Positions 7,956 through 16,190 of a DNA stretch of 40,884 nucleotides are shown here, one piece after another. A program made the translations under genes and the position numbers. The stretch covers positions 1-40,884 of the forward strand of contig DGMY01000056.1 in assembly GCA_002388665.1 (NCBI GenBank), in the 5' to 3' direction. The notes beneath the pieces were generated by a model. That model saw only the letters and a list, made by a program, of their open reading frames with translations. It was not told the DNA's origin and ran no database searches. The stretch is from Opitutia bacterium UBA4506. Lineage in GTDB: Bacteria > Verrucomicrobiota > Verrucomicrobiia > Opitutales > Puniceicoccaceae. The stretch's first letter is position 1; each line of letters starts with the position of its first letter.

Positions 7956-8548
7956 GTAGTAAAACAGGTAGGGAGATCGCCGAAGAGCGGCGAGCTGAGC
8001 GGATTCGACTGTTGAGTGAGAAAATGGAGAGTTTTCTCGCAGCGGGGGAGGGGAGGACTTCTCTGGAGATTGGTTGTGGTCACGGTCACTGGATCACATC
8101 TTTGGCTGAGAATTCTCCGAACGAGCGTTTGATTGGCGTCGATATCATTTCCCGGCGTATTCGCTTGGCCGAGACTAAATTATCGAAGAGGAAGTTGGAC
8201 CATGCCTGCGTCTTTAAGGCCGAGGCGACTGAGGCGCTGGAAGCCTGGCCCGAGTCTGTCCCGTTGGATCGGATTTTTCTTCTTCATCCCGATCCTTGGC
8301 CGAAGAAGAGACATGCGAAGAATCGGATGACCGGACCGCTTTTTCTCGAGCGAATGGCGGAGGCCGCTTCGCAGGGGACTGAACTCTACTTTAGAACCGA
8401 TGATCCGGTCTTTTACGAATGGAGTCGGGAGAACTTCGATGCGCACTCCGCGTGGAAGGTGGCGGAGCTCCCCTGGCCTCATGAGGCAGGTAGCTATTTT
8501 AAGGACATGCTCGGAGTTCACGGTGCGATTACCGCGGTGAGGGTCTAG
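7952..8548 (+). CDS. trmB: tRNA (guanine-N7-)-methyltransferase TrmB
   Basis: A 198-residue class I SAM-dependent methyltransferase that forms m7G46 in tRNA. SAM-binding motif I is LEIGCGHGHW (about 38-47), the acidic loop is GVDI (about 62-65), and the family-specific motif LLHPDPWPKKRHAKNRM spans about 110-126. TELYFRTDD follows, where the usual motif is L.F.TD. Length matches short bacterial TrmB proteins. The ATG overlaps the kinase stop by 4 bp, so the gene is read as the third member of the regulator-kinase unit. The next gene is convergent. Confidence 0.94.
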   Translation: MSSKTGREIAEERRAERIRLLSEKMESFLAAGEGRTSLEIGCGHGHWITSLAENSPNERLIGVDIISRRIRLAETKLSKRKLDHACVFKAEATEALEAWPESVPLDRIFLLHPDPWPKKRHAKNRMTGPLFLERMAEAASQGTELYFRTDDPVFYEWSRENFDAHSAWKVAELPWPHEAGSYFKDMLGVHGAITAVRV

Positions 8549-8614
8549 GTGTCGAGGCTCCCCGCGGGCGTTTGTCCGTGGTTGGAGGGTGGGGCGGCTG
8601 TTCTTCCGCTTGGT

Positions 8615-10099
8615 CTACCCATCCAGGGGGAAGATAGGCCTCCTGATGTGCTTGAAGGGCAGGCTGCGAAGATCGAGTCGGCAGGGGCCGAGCGTATCAA
8701 ATGTAAATTGGACAGACGCGATCGGATCGTAGGCTTGCCGGTGCCCTACGGCGGCTTTGACTCCGATTACCGCGAAAGTTTTAGGATCGATTCCGGCCAC
8801 CCGCCATTGTCCGAGATCGAATGGAGGGGTCTTTTTCGAGGTGAGCAGGATGGTAATTCCCTTGATTCGGACGAGGGCGCACTGACCCATGTCGATCACT
8901 ACCCCCGCCATCGACGCGAGATGGCTGCGAGGGTCGTCGAGGGTGAACTTACCGTCGAATCGAGAAACGTATTCTACTTCGTGCTCAATGGGACCGGGGT
9001 CGCCTTCCCAGCCGCGACCCCCGATCGAGAGAACCACGGTTTGGCCGTAGGAATGCTTCTCGAGCTGAGCGACACTGAGCGGATCATTCATGATGACACC
9101 AGCATTGTTCAGGTTCAGGTCGATGAATGTTCGCAGGAGCCCGGTGCAATCCCCTGGGGCTCCCGCTCCAATATTGTCTGAAGCTTCGGCGACGATGATG
9201 GGGCTCGATTGGCCTGAGCGGAGGGCGCTCAATAGGTCCTGAGTGGAGTCCGCTTCGGGTATGCCAGCATCGCGATAACGATGGGCTAGTGACTGAAGCT
9301 CATCGAGAGCCGCCTCGGCTCGCGCCTCGATCATGTCGCCGTCGACCGTGAGGACCAAGCTGACTCCCGTGTCGGGTGTGTCCGAATAGGAGTAGCCAGC
9401 AAAGACGCTTGCCGTGGCAACGCCATCTTGTTCTTCCAGTGCGCGGGCGCAGGATTCCAGGGTGAGCATGGGCTGGTCTGCGGTACCCGTTCCCGAGGGT
9501 GGCCATACGACGTCTGTACCTCTCCAGATACAGCGAAGGTTTCGACCGCTTTGACTCGAGGAGAGAAGAAGATTGGCCGCCGAGCAAGCGGCCTCGGTCG
9601 CGTCGGTGTGTGGATTCTTTTGGTAGGCGACGAGAGCGTTGACCTGTTGGCAGAACGATTTGCTGATATTGCCGTGCAGATCCAGTACGCATGAAATGGG
9701 TATCTCTTCTGCGCCCGGCAGTTGCCGAATCCATTTGGCGGCAGCGCATTCCAGATCTACCTCCTTGTCGGTCACCATAGCCCCGTGGAAGACAAGAAAG
9801 ATCCCTTCGCAATCTCCGTTCATCGATTTCCAGGCCGCTTCAAACCGGGATTTCCAGGTGTCGAAAACAGAATGGCAGACCACCCCGCTCGGCATAGCGG
9901 CAAAATAGGGGCCTTCAAAAATCTCTGCGCCGGACCGTCGAATCACTTCGGTCGCAGCGGCCATCGGAGATCCGGGTAGGGATATGGGCTCGTTCGAGCC
10001 GAAGCCAGCTTGGGCAAAGTCTTCTAGCCCGGTTTTCTCGGAAATGAATGAATGGGTCTCGTGAAAGAGACCTGCGAAAAAATACCGTGGATTTGACAT
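8615..10099 (-). CDS. M81 family metallopeptidase (MlrC-like)
   Basis: A 494-residue protein of the M81/MlrC family (DUF1485 N-terminal region plus MlrC C-terminal region). The family is named for a microcystin-degradation enzyme, but most members have unknown substrates. Family marks are the N-terminal FAGLFHETHSF with His13/His16, FHGAM (104-108), DLHGNIS (140-146) and NPHTD (162-166). His and Asp residues in these motifs are the likely zinc ligands. The C-terminal half has the IVAEASDNIGAGAPGD block typical of the family. No signal peptide is seen, so it is cytoplasmic. It lies 11 bp downstream of an IclR regulator on the same strand and is probably co-transcribed with it. The physiological substrate is unknown. 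Confidence 0.88.
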   Translation of the reverse strand: MSNPRYFFAGLFHETHSFISEKTGLEDFAQAGFGSNEPISLPGSPMAAATEVIRRSGAEIFEGPYFAAMPSGVVCHSVFDTWKSRFEAAWKSMNGDCEGIFLVFHGAMVTDKEVDLECAAAKWIRQLPGAEEIPISCVLDLHGNISKSFCQQVNALVAYQKNPHTDATEAACSAANLLLSSSQSGRNLRCIWRGTDVVWPPSGTGTADQPMLTLESCARALEEQDGVATASVFAGYSYSDTPDTGVSLVLTVDGDMIEARAEAALDELQSLAHRYRDAGIPEADSTQDLLSALRSGQSSPIIVAEASDNIGAGAPGDCTGLLRTFIDLNLNNAGVIMNDPLSVAQLEKHSYGQTVVLSIGGRGWEGDPGPIEHEVEYVSRFDGKFTLDDPRSHLASMAGVVIDMGQCALVRIKGITILLTSKKTPPFDLGQWRVAGIDPKTFAVIGVKAAVGHRQAYDPIASVQFTFDTLGPCRLDLRSLPFKHIRRPIFPLDG

Positions 10100-10110
10100 G
10101 TGCTTACCGA

Positions 10111-10836
10111 CTAGGAATCGAGACTGTTTGGAATGTCTTTCAGTGCCTTCACGATTGTACGGCCCCCGGAGTCTACCCTTACGTTTGGTACGGAGACGCT
10201 GATCGCTGCGATCACTTTGCCGCTGAGAAAGAGTGGGGCCGCAAAGCAGCTCACCCCGTCGCAGCTTTGATTCTCTTCGAGGGCCCAGCCCTTTCGCTTG
10301 ATCGATTTGAGTTCGCGCTCAATCTTGAGAGGGTCGTTGTAGCCCGCCCGACGGCAAAGTTCCTCGATCGACATGTCTCCGCTCTTTTCGGCATTGAACG
10401 CTGCGATCACCCGCCCCAGTGCGGTGTGGAGCAGTTCTTCATGTCTCCGATTGTCGGGGATCCATCGCAGTTCTCGAGTGGATTCAAGGCTGTGGACGTA
10501 ACGGAGTTGCCCGTCCTCGAACCGACCGAGATTGATCGTTTCGTTGAGATCTCGATGGAGCGTTGCCATGAGAGGTAGAGCCTTCTCTTTGAGTCTAGCA
10601 TCATCGTCGGTTGGAATTAGTTCAAAAACCTTGGCTGTCGTGCGGTAGCGATTTCCTTCTCGGGTGCTTGCGATGTAGCCCAGTGATTCGAGGGCCCTGA
10701 GTAGCCGCAGAACAGTGGGTTTTGGGAGTTCTGTACTGGTGGTGACGTCGTGAAGAGACAGGGGATCTTTCGCTCTGCTTACTAGTGAAAGCACAAGAAA
10801 GACCCGGGCAATGAAGTCTTCGCCATTGATTCGCAT
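10111..10836 (-). CDS. IclR family transcriptional regulator 1
   Basis: A 241-residue regulator with an N-terminal winged helix-turn-helix (about 8-70; LSLHDVTTSTELPKPTVLRLLRAL followed by LGYI). The C-terminal effector-binding domain spans about 80-235, with the typical NLGRFEDGQLRYVHSLEST, LHTALGRVIAAF, IKRKGWALEENQSCDGVSCFAAPLF and AISVSVP blocks. It is divergent from the amidohydrolase-SDR-PLP enzyme genes and upstream of the M81 gene on its own strand. The 88-bp gap holds dyads that could be its operator. It probably controls both directions; the ligand is unknown. Confidence 0.93.
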   Translation of the reverse strand: MRINGEDFIARVFLVLSLVSRAKDPLSLHDVTTSTELPKPTVLRLLRALESLGYIASTREGNRYRTTAKVFELIPTDDDARLKEKALPLMATLHRDLNETINLGRFEDGQLRYVHSLESTRELRWIPDNRRHEELLHTALGRVIAAFNAEKSGDMSIEELCRRAGYNDPLKIERELKSIKRKGWALEENQSCDGVSCFAAPLFLSGKVIAAISVSVPNVRVDSGGRTIVKALKDIPNSLDS

Positions 10837-10847
10837 ACCTTTGTATT

Positions 10848-10905
10848 CCGAATTTCGGCAAATGATCTGTCAATATCGTATTTTGTTTGACGAAATTTAA
10901 ATTTC
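10848..10905. promoter_or_regulatory. Putative operator dyads in divergent IclR-1 control region
   Basis: Two perfect palindromes lie in the 88-bp divergent gap: CCGAATTTCGG at 10848-10858 and GAAATTTAAATTTC at 10892-10905. The second has the GAAA-N6-TTTC form that also occurs in the other IclR control region of this island and resembles known IclR-family sites such as the TGAAA/TTTCA half-sites of KdgR. The assignment to the adjacent regulator is an inference. Confidence 0.45.
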
Positions 10906-10924
10906 ATCTGAAGATTTGCGACGT

Positions 10925-11878
10925 ATGGTGATCGATGCTCACAATCATATTGGAATTGAATGGGTCAACTACGTTTCGGGAGATCATCCCTATGCGCAGT
11001 CGCTTGAGGATTTGATCATTAAGGCCCGCTCGACTCCGGTCTCTCACTGGATTGCGTTTCCCTTTGTTAGCTATACGGGTGCCACTCTTCCGGTGACTCC
11101 GACGGTCGATGGATTTGGTTCGAATGCTCCCTACGAATTGGCGAACCTCCGCTTGCTCGAGGAGATTGCGGAATACTCAGGGAATGGCCGCCGGGAGGTG
11201 CTTCCATTTGTGATGGTCGACCCGGAGAGAGAGGTTGATCGACAGGTAGAGTACTTGCGAAAGCTGCGGCGGGAGCACCAGATTTTTGGAATCAAGATTC
11301 AGGGGACCATTATTCAGGCCCACGTTTCCCGGTTAAGGGATCGTTCGATGGCCCTGGTCGACCTCGCCGCTGAATGGGATGTACCTTTGTTGATCCACAG
11401 CAGTATCCACCCCTCCGACGAGTGGTCACAATGCCTCGATATACTCGCGGTTGCCGAGTCGAGACCGGAAGTTCGGTTCGTCCTTGCGCATTCGTGTCGC
11501 TTTCACCGTCCTTCACTGGACCGGGTTGCCGAATTGCCAAATACGTGGTTTGACTGCTCTGCGCACCGGATCCATTGCCAGTTGGCCTGCAGAGAGTCGT
11601 TGTCGGTGGCGACTTCCGGGGAACGGTTCCAAAGTGATTACCATGATCCTTCGCGGGTGTTGAGCGATTTGTATGAAGCTTATCCGGATAAGCTGATCTG
11701 GGGAACAGACTCTCCGTACTATAGTTGGCGTTCCAGTCGTGGGGATCTCCCCGAGAAGTACCTCTCGAGCTACGGGGAGGAATGGGACTGTGTCGAAGCC
11801 CTCTCACCGGCGGGTCGGCAGGCAATTACATCCGGGAACACTCTCGCATGGTTGGGGATAGAGGAAAATGATGTTTAA
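10925..11878 (+). CDS. Amidohydrolase family 2 (TIM-barrel) hydrolase
   Basis: A protein of about 317 residues of the amidohydrolase-related (PF04909-type) family, which includes lactonases, decarboxylases and hydrolases of carbohydrate or aromatic derivatives. The metal-binding start is MVIDAHNHIG (Asp-Ala-His-x-His). VPLLIHSS gives the central His, RFVLAHSC the next, and WGTDSPY the C-terminal Asp. The start is the ATG at 10925; a TTG three codons upstream (10916) is possible. The first of three genes, it overlaps the SDR gene by 11 bp. Next to a dehydrogenase and a lactonase-type gene, a lactonase role is plausible but not shown. Confidence 0.85.
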   Translation: MVIDAHNHIGIEWVNYVSGDHPYAQSLEDLIIKARSTPVSHWIAFPFVSYTGATLPVTPTVDGFGSNAPYELANLRLLEEIAEYSGNGRREVLPFVMVDPEREVDRQVEYLRKLRREHQIFGIKIQGTIIQAHVSRLRDRSMALVDLAAEWDVPLLIHSSIHPSDEWSQCLDILAVAESRPEVRFVLAHSCRFHRPSLDRVAELPNTWFDCSAHRIHCQLACRESLSVATSGERFQSDYHDPSRVLSDLYEAYPDKLIWGTDSPYYSWRSSRGDLPEKYLSSYGEEWDCVEALSPAGRQAITSGNTLAWLGIEENDV

Positions 11879-12632
11879 TAATTCTGGTAAATCAGTTCTG
11901 GTGACCGGGTCCTCACAGGGGATCGGCCATGCAATCGCCCGCCTGTTTCAGGATTCTGGAGCGGACGTCTTGTACCACGGCCGTAGGGACGGGGAACGAC
12001 CCTCAGGGGTAGAATCCAGCCGATACCTAGCGCAGGACTTTCTCGAGGAGGGTTGTCCGGAGAAAGTGATCCAGCAGGCCTTCGAAACGTTTCCTGCTCT
12101 CGATACTCTAATTGCCAATGCGGGTAGCTATTTTGATCAGCCATTTTTAGAATTGGATCGAGCCAGTTGGGATCGAACCATCCGGCTCAATCTTGAGGCA
12201 AACATGATTATATGTCAGGAATTTGCCCGGAGATTGGTGGACCTGGGTCGCCGTGGAAGCATTACAATTATTTCGTCTACCAACGCCTTTCAAGCGGAGA
12301 GGGACTCTGTGGCCTATGATGTCTCGAAGGGAGGGCTTAAAATGCTCACCCGTAGCTTGGCCGTCTCTTTGGCTGATTACGGGATCCGGGTCAATGCCGT
12401 GGCTCCGGGTTTGATTGAAACTCCGATGACTCGGTCTACGTTGGTCGGTAAGGCTGAAATTGTTAGAGAGTATGAGAGGAGCATTCCGATGGGGCGGATT
12501 GGCAAGCCCGAGGATTGTGCGGGCGCCTGCCTGTTTCTCGCATCAGACTTTGCGGACTACATCACGGGTCATACGGTGGTGGTAGACGGGGGATTGACGG
12601 TGAGCCAAATCGGGCGAATGCCAGTTGAATGA
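11868..12632 (+). CDS. Short-chain dehydrogenase/reductase (SDR)
   Basis: A 254-residue classical SDR oxidoreductase. The cofactor motif is TGSSQGIG (about 13-20), followed by NAG (84-86). The catalytic residues are Ser137 (IISSTNAF), Tyr150 and Lys154 (YDVSK), with Asn108 completing the tetrad. The C-terminus has VNAVAPGLIETPM and ITGHTVVVDGG. Two adjacent ATG codons (11868, 11871) could start it. It overlaps the amidohydrolase upstream and the PLP-enzyme gene downstream (ATGA, 4 bp), so the three are translationally coupled. NAD(H) or NADP(H) dependence cannot be settled by eye. The substrate is probably a sugar or hydroxy acid of the island's pathway. Confidence 0.92.
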   Translation: MMFNNSGKSVLVTGSSQGIGHAIARLFQDSGADVLYHGRRDGERPSGVESSRYLAQDFLEEGCPEKVIQQAFETFPALDTLIANAGSYFDQPFLELDRASWDRTIRLNLEANMIICQEFARRLVDLGRRGSITIISSTNAFQAERDSVAYDVSKGGLKMLTRSLAVSLADYGIRVNAVAPGLIETPMTRSTLVGKAEIVREYERSIPMGRIGKPEDCAGACLFLASDFADYITGHTVVVDGGLTVSQIGRMPVE

Positions 12633-13741
12633 ATGACAGAGATATGAAAACGGTAGCGAATTCTTTATTACAAACGATCAGTACTCCTGCCGTCATTGTC
12701 GACTGGGAGCAGGTGACGAAGAACGTTGAGCAGTTGGCAAACCAGGCGAAGGAGCGAGGGGTGCGAATTATGCCGCATGTGAAGACTCACAAATCAGTGA
12801 AGATCGCAAAGCTGCAATTGGATGCGGGTGCATATGGACTGACCTGTGCGAAGATTTCCGAAGCGAAGGCCATGATCCCCTCCGGAGTGAAACGTGTCTT
12901 TCTCGCGCATTCCTTGGTGACTCGTGTAAAGGTCGAGGCGTTGTTGGAGCTTGCGGAGGAGTTGGATGAGCTGATCCTAGCCGCCACAAGTCTGGAACAA
13001 GCGAAATGCTTGGCTGCTTTACTTGAACCATTCGGGAGGGTGTTTCCCTGTCTCCTCGCCATCGATTCGGGGCTCGGTCGTGAGGGCTGTCGAACGTCGG
13101 AAGAATTAATACAGTTGAAAGCGTTTGTGGATGGGGTCTCGGCCTTTGAGTACCGAGGTATCTATACGCACGAGGGGTACACTTACGGGTCGTCTCCTGA
13201 TGAAATTGCAGAAGAGGCCCGAAAGGTGGCTCGATTGCTGGTGGATTCGCGAGATGCGATAGGGGGAGAAGGCGAACTTTGGCCGGGTTGCAGTGTGACC
13301 GCCAGAATGATGATCAACCAGGAGGGGGTCACGGGGATACGGCCCGGTGCGTATGTCTTTGGAGATCAGTTCCTCACCTTGATGACTGAAGCGATGGATT
13401 GGGGCGACGTTTCATTAGTGGTCGCCTCTACTGTCGTTGATAAGCCGAGGCCGGGCCTTGCGCTGATTGATGCCGGAAGTAAGGTCTTCTCCTCTGATCG
13501 TTTGGGTCAGCATCCTTTCGCCATACCTTTGGACGGTCGGGATTTTGAGGTAACCCGGCTCAGTGAAGAGCATGCATTTCTTACGGGCACCGATGTCGTT
13601 TCGCTCGAGATCGGCGAGGTGGTTCTGTTTGTACCTCAACATGTGTGCCCCGTTGTGAATTTAACGGATCAGATGATCGCCCTATCGAAAGACGGAGAAC
13701 CCGAGGCGTTGCCAGTCGATGCCCGGGGGTGTGTCTATTGA
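12629..13741 (+). CDS. D-threonine aldolase / D-serine dehydratase-like PLP enzyme
   Basis: A 370-residue fold-type III PLP enzyme with the alanine-racemase-like N-terminal barrel and the DSD1-type C-terminal domain. The PLP lysine is Lys52 in MPHVKTHK. The C-terminal PQHVCPVVN supplies His338 and Cys340, the pair that binds zinc in D-serine dehydratase and metal in D-threonine aldolase. Its relatives cleave or dehydrate D-3-hydroxyamino acids. Dehydratases of this type release enamine/imine intermediates, which fits the RidA gene in the same island. It is the last gene of its unit and convergent with the SMP-30 gene. Aldolase versus dehydratase is undecided. Confidence 0.88.
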   Translation: MNDRDMKTVANSLLQTISTPAVIVDWEQVTKNVEQLANQAKERGVRIMPHVKTHKSVKIAKLQLDAGAYGLTCAKISEAKAMIPSGVKRVFLAHSLVTRVKVEALLELAEELDELILAATSLEQAKCLAALLEPFGRVFPCLLAIDSGLGREGCRTSEELIQLKAFVDGVSAFEYRGIYTHEGYTYGSSPDEIAEEARKVARLLVDSRDAIGGEGELWPGCSVTARMMINQEGVTGIRPGAYVFGDQFLTLMTEAMDWGDVSLVVASTVVDKPRPGLALIDAGSKVFSSDRLGQHPFAIPLDGRDFEVTRLSEEHAFLTGTDVVSLEIGEVVLFVPQHVCPVVNLTDQMIALSKDGEPEALPVDARGCVY

Positions 13742-13752
13742 TTCCGGTTGGA

Positions 13753-13775
13753 CGGATTCAGCTTCGTTGAATCCG
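13753..13775. terminator. Possible bidirectional terminator hairpin
   Basis: Arms CGGATTCA (13753-13760) and TGAATCCG (13768-13775) form a perfect 8-bp stem with a 7-nt loop in the 56-bp gap between two convergent genes. There is no T-tract on either side, so intrinsic termination is uncertain; the location is the main support. Confidence 0.4.
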
Positions 13776-13797
13776 AAGTTCAAGTCGGCCCTTCGGC

Positions 13798-14757
13798 TCA
13801 GTCGGAACTTTCGCTGAATCCCCGTGTGGGGATTCCCCGGGTACCCGTTTGGTAGGCGAACACATGACCCGCCATTGGCTGATCCGAGCCGGTGTCATCA
13901 TCTCCCTTTGCGGTGGTTATGAAAAGGGTGCTGAGATCAGGACCACCAAAGCAGCAAGATGTAACGTGGCTGCAGGGGAGTGTGATTCGTTGAATCCATT
14001 CGCCTCGTATCGGGTCCAGCCGGCGGATAGCACTGCCGTTCCAGAATCCGATCCACAGGTTGTCCTCGCTATCGATTGTCATTCCATCGGGGTAGCCCCA
14101 GCTAGGGGGGCAGTTCCAAACCGCCCGTCGATTGGACAGTTTGCCCGCTACGGGATCAAAATCAAATGCCTCGATGCTGAGAGTAGGAGTGTCGATATAG
14201 TAGAACGTTTTACTGTCCGATGACCATGCCAGTCCGTTGGAGAGAGTAACCGAATTAATCGCTTTATGGGTAGTGAAGCTCTGGTCGAGACAGTAGAGAG
14301 ATCCCGCATGCGATTGTTGCGTGTCGCTCATGGTGCCGGCCCAGAAGCGACCCTGCGGATCGCATTTTCCGTCGTTGAACCGGTTGCCGTGAATCTTAGG
14401 TTCCGGATTCGTTAGTAGGGTCTGTTCAAGGACGGAACCGTTGTCGCCGAGTGTTACCCGGTAGAATCCCCCTTGGAGGGCGGCAATGAATCGATTGTGG
14501 CTATTCTCGATTGGCACCACTGATCCCACTGGCATGCCCAGGTTCCACGTGTCCCATCCAGTTTCATTGGGATCCCGTCGATGGAGTAGGCCGGCATACA
14601 CATCAATCCACCAAAGTGCACGATTCCACCAGAAGGGGCCTTCACTGATCTGGCCGGCGGATGCCGCATAGCAGATCGGATCCTCAGAAGAAGAGACTTC
14701 CTCCTGTCCGGGTGTCGACAAAAGGGATTCCTCATTATCCGGGTTCCGTTCTTTCAT
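13798..14757 (-). CDS. SMP-30/gluconolactonase family protein
   Basis: A 319-residue six-bladed beta-propeller protein of the SMP-30/gluconolactonase/LRE family, which hydrolyses sugar lactones using a bound divalent metal. The family signatures are present: SEGPFWWNRALWWIDV with the metal-binding Glu, RFNDGKCDPQGRFWAGTM with the conserved Asn-Asp pair, SNGLAWSSD, and YPDGMTIDSEDNLWIGFW with the catalytic-region Asp. No signal peptide is seen. The first 25 residues are polar and not family-like, so the true start could be slightly downstream. It follows the DapA-like gene by 4 bp on the same strand, suggesting RidA-DapA-SMP30 is one transcript. Confidence 0.92.
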   Translation of the reverse strand: MKERNPDNEESLLSTPGQEEVSSSEDPICYAASAGQISEGPFWWNRALWWIDVYAGLLHRRDPNETGWDTWNLGMPVGSVVPIENSHNRFIAALQGGFYRVTLGDNGSVLEQTLLTNPEPKIHGNRFNDGKCDPQGRFWAGTMSDTQQSHAGSLYCLDQSFTTHKAINSVTLSNGLAWSSDSKTFYYIDTPTLSIEAFDFDPVAGKLSNRRAVWNCPPSWGYPDGMTIDSEDNLWIGFWNGSAIRRLDPIRGEWIQRITLPCSHVTSCCFGGPDLSTLFITTAKGDDDTGSDQPMAGHVFAYQTGTRGIPTRGFSESSD

Positions 14758-14761
14758 TGGA

Positions 14762-15667
14762 TCAGATTAGTTCACGATCCTTGAGAAATTGGGCAATCGC
14801 TTCCTCGGATTCGGATAAGGACCGTTGGTCGGATGGACTCAACGGTTGTCGCGGCGAGCCGCAGGCGAATCCCCTCAGGGCCGCGCCGGCCCGGAAGCCA
14901 TCGGGAAAATTTCCTCCGAGTAGCATTGGATTGATGATATCCAACAGATCCAGCTGAATTTTTCGGCATGAGTCGATATCGAGATCCTTGAATTTCTGAT
15001 ACATATCCATCACCAGTTCAGGGACCACACCCGCAGTTGCGACTGTGGCGCCATCGCCCCCCATTAGCAGGGCCGGGAACAAGATCTCTTCGCAGCCCAC
15101 TAGAATGGAGAAGTCCGGCCGCTGCGGTTTGATCTTGTGAATTAGGTTCGCGAACCGCGGCATGTCGCGGCTGCTGTCCTTGATCCCCACGATATTCTCG
15201 CAGTCCATGGCCAGCCGGTAGATGGATTCGGCCTGGATCTCATTTGAAAATTGGGGAATGTTGTACAGGACAATATCAATCGGAGATTGGCGGGAAATTT
15301 CGCGGAAGTAGAATTCCACGCTTTCGGGCTTTACGTTGAAATAGTAGGGTCCGGTGACTGAAATGGCTCGGCATCCTAAATCAGCATAGTGTTGCGCCGC
15401 CTTTAGTACGCAATCAATATTCCCTTCCGCGGCACCGGCCAGGATGGGGAGGCGGCCCCGGTTCGCCTTGGCCATGATCTCAACGACGCGAAGTCGCTCT
15501 TCGAAGGAAAGTCGGATGAACTCACCAGTGCTTCCGTTTGGATAGAGACCGCTGACTCCTTTCTCGATCAACCATTGGGTGATTCGTTCGAGCTCGGGTT
15601 CGTTGATTGAACCGTCACTGCTGAAGGGAACTAGGTTTGGGCAGTAGATGCCTTTAATGTCACTCAC
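14762..15667 (-). CDS. Dihydrodipicolinate synthase / N-acetylneuraminate lyase family protein
   Basis: A 301-residue TIM-barrel class I aldolase. The chosen GTG start at 15667 overlaps the RidA stop by 8 bp; a TTG start at 15709 would lengthen it by 14 residues. It has YPNGSTGEF, the 2-oxoacid-binding loop (usually G.TGE), the catalytic Tyr in IVLYNIP (Tyr135), and the Schiff-base Lys in VGIKDSS (Lys163). The family covers DapA, NanA, 2-keto-3-deoxy-sugar-acid aldolases and related lyases. Its place beside a lactonase and IclR regulators argues for a catabolic aldolase or dehydratase rather than lysine biosynthesis. The substrate is not determined. Confidence 0.9.
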   Translation of the reverse strand: MSDIKGIYCPNLVPFSSDGSINEPELERITQWLIEKGVSGLYPNGSTGEFIRLSFEERLRVVEIMAKANRGRLPILAGAAEGNIDCVLKAAQHYADLGCRAISVTGPYYFNVKPESVEFYFREISRQSPIDIVLYNIPQFSNEIQAESIYRLAMDCENIVGIKDSSRDMPRFANLIHKIKPQRPDFSILVGCEEILFPALLMGGDGATVATAGVVPELVMDMYQKFKDLDIDSCRKIQLDLLDIINPMLLGGNFPDGFRAGAALRGFACGSPRQPLSPSDQRSLSESEEAIAQFLKDRELI

Positions 15668-16052
15668 TGGTTTCGGTGCTGTTACGAACGGCAATGCAAT
15701 CGACCTCAAACTTAAGGATTCCTCCGAAGCAGGTGGTAATCGTGGTACGGGAAGGGTACGGCTTGTCGAAATATTCTAGATAGATTCGATTGAATTCAGG
15801 CAGGTCCTTTGGAAGATCCACGTATGCGCGCAGTTGGAGGATGTTGTTGAAGCTGCTGCCGTTCCCTTCGAGAATCTTGCGAAGGTTCTCCATCGAACGT
15901 CGCATCTCACCCTCGAAGGTGTCTGTCACAATATTTCCTTCGCTGTCTACGGAGGCTTGTCCTGAAACAAAAAGGAGGTTGCCCAGAGCAGTCGCCGGAG
16001 AGAACGGCAGGTGAGAGCTGGGTAGATTTTCGGATGTTAGGTGTTCGATCAT
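15660..16052 (-). CDS. RidA family enamine/imine deaminase
   Basis: A 130-residue RidA/YjgF/Rid-family protein, a trimeric enzyme that hydrolyses reactive enamines and imines released by PLP enzymes. Family features are LGNLLFVSGQAS, a central LRAYVDLPKDLPEFNRIYLEYF, and KPYPSRTTI containing the catalytic Arg. Length is normal. It is the first gene of the unit containing the DapA-like and SMP-30 genes, overlaps the former, and diverges from the second IclR gene. Its likely partner is the D-threonine aldolase/D-serine dehydratase-like PLP enzyme encoded nearby. Confidence 0.92.
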   Translation of the reverse strand: MIEHLTSENLPSSHLPFSPATALGNLLFVSGQASVDSEGNIVTDTFEGEMRRSMENLRKILEGNGSSFNNILQLRAYVDLPKDLPEFNRIYLEYFDKPYPSRTTITTCFGGILKFEVDCIAVRNSTETSE

Positions 16053-16088
16053 AGTGTGTGCGCGATCCTAGCTGTCCCAATCGAATGG

Positions 16089-16163
16089 GAAATATAATTT
16101 CAACTACTGGACAAGGGCTGCAGGTGGAATTCAGGGTTTCACTCAATGAAATTATGTTTTCAT
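16089..16163. promoter_or_regulatory. Putative operator dyads in divergent IclR-2 control region
   Basis: Two dyads lie in the 138-bp divergent gap. GAAATATAATTTC (16089-16101) has 5-bp arms. ATGAAATTATGTTTTCAT (16146-16163) has 6-bp arms ATGAAA/TTTCAT. Both fit GAAA-N5/6-TTTC, as does a palindrome in the first IclR control region. They resemble KdgR-type IclR boxes, but regulator binding is inferred. Confidence 0.45.
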
Positions 16164-16190
16164 GCAGGGAGAATATACTAGGTTGGTCGT

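Noticed and set aside
8549..9181. A 210-codon plus-strand ORF right after trmB
   Set aside because: It runs antisense through the well-supported M81 family gene and has no family-like features.
14541..14556. GGTTCCACGTGTCCCA as another parS site
   Set aside because: It keeps the CACGTG core but mismatches the 16-bp palindrome at four positions, mostly in one half-site.
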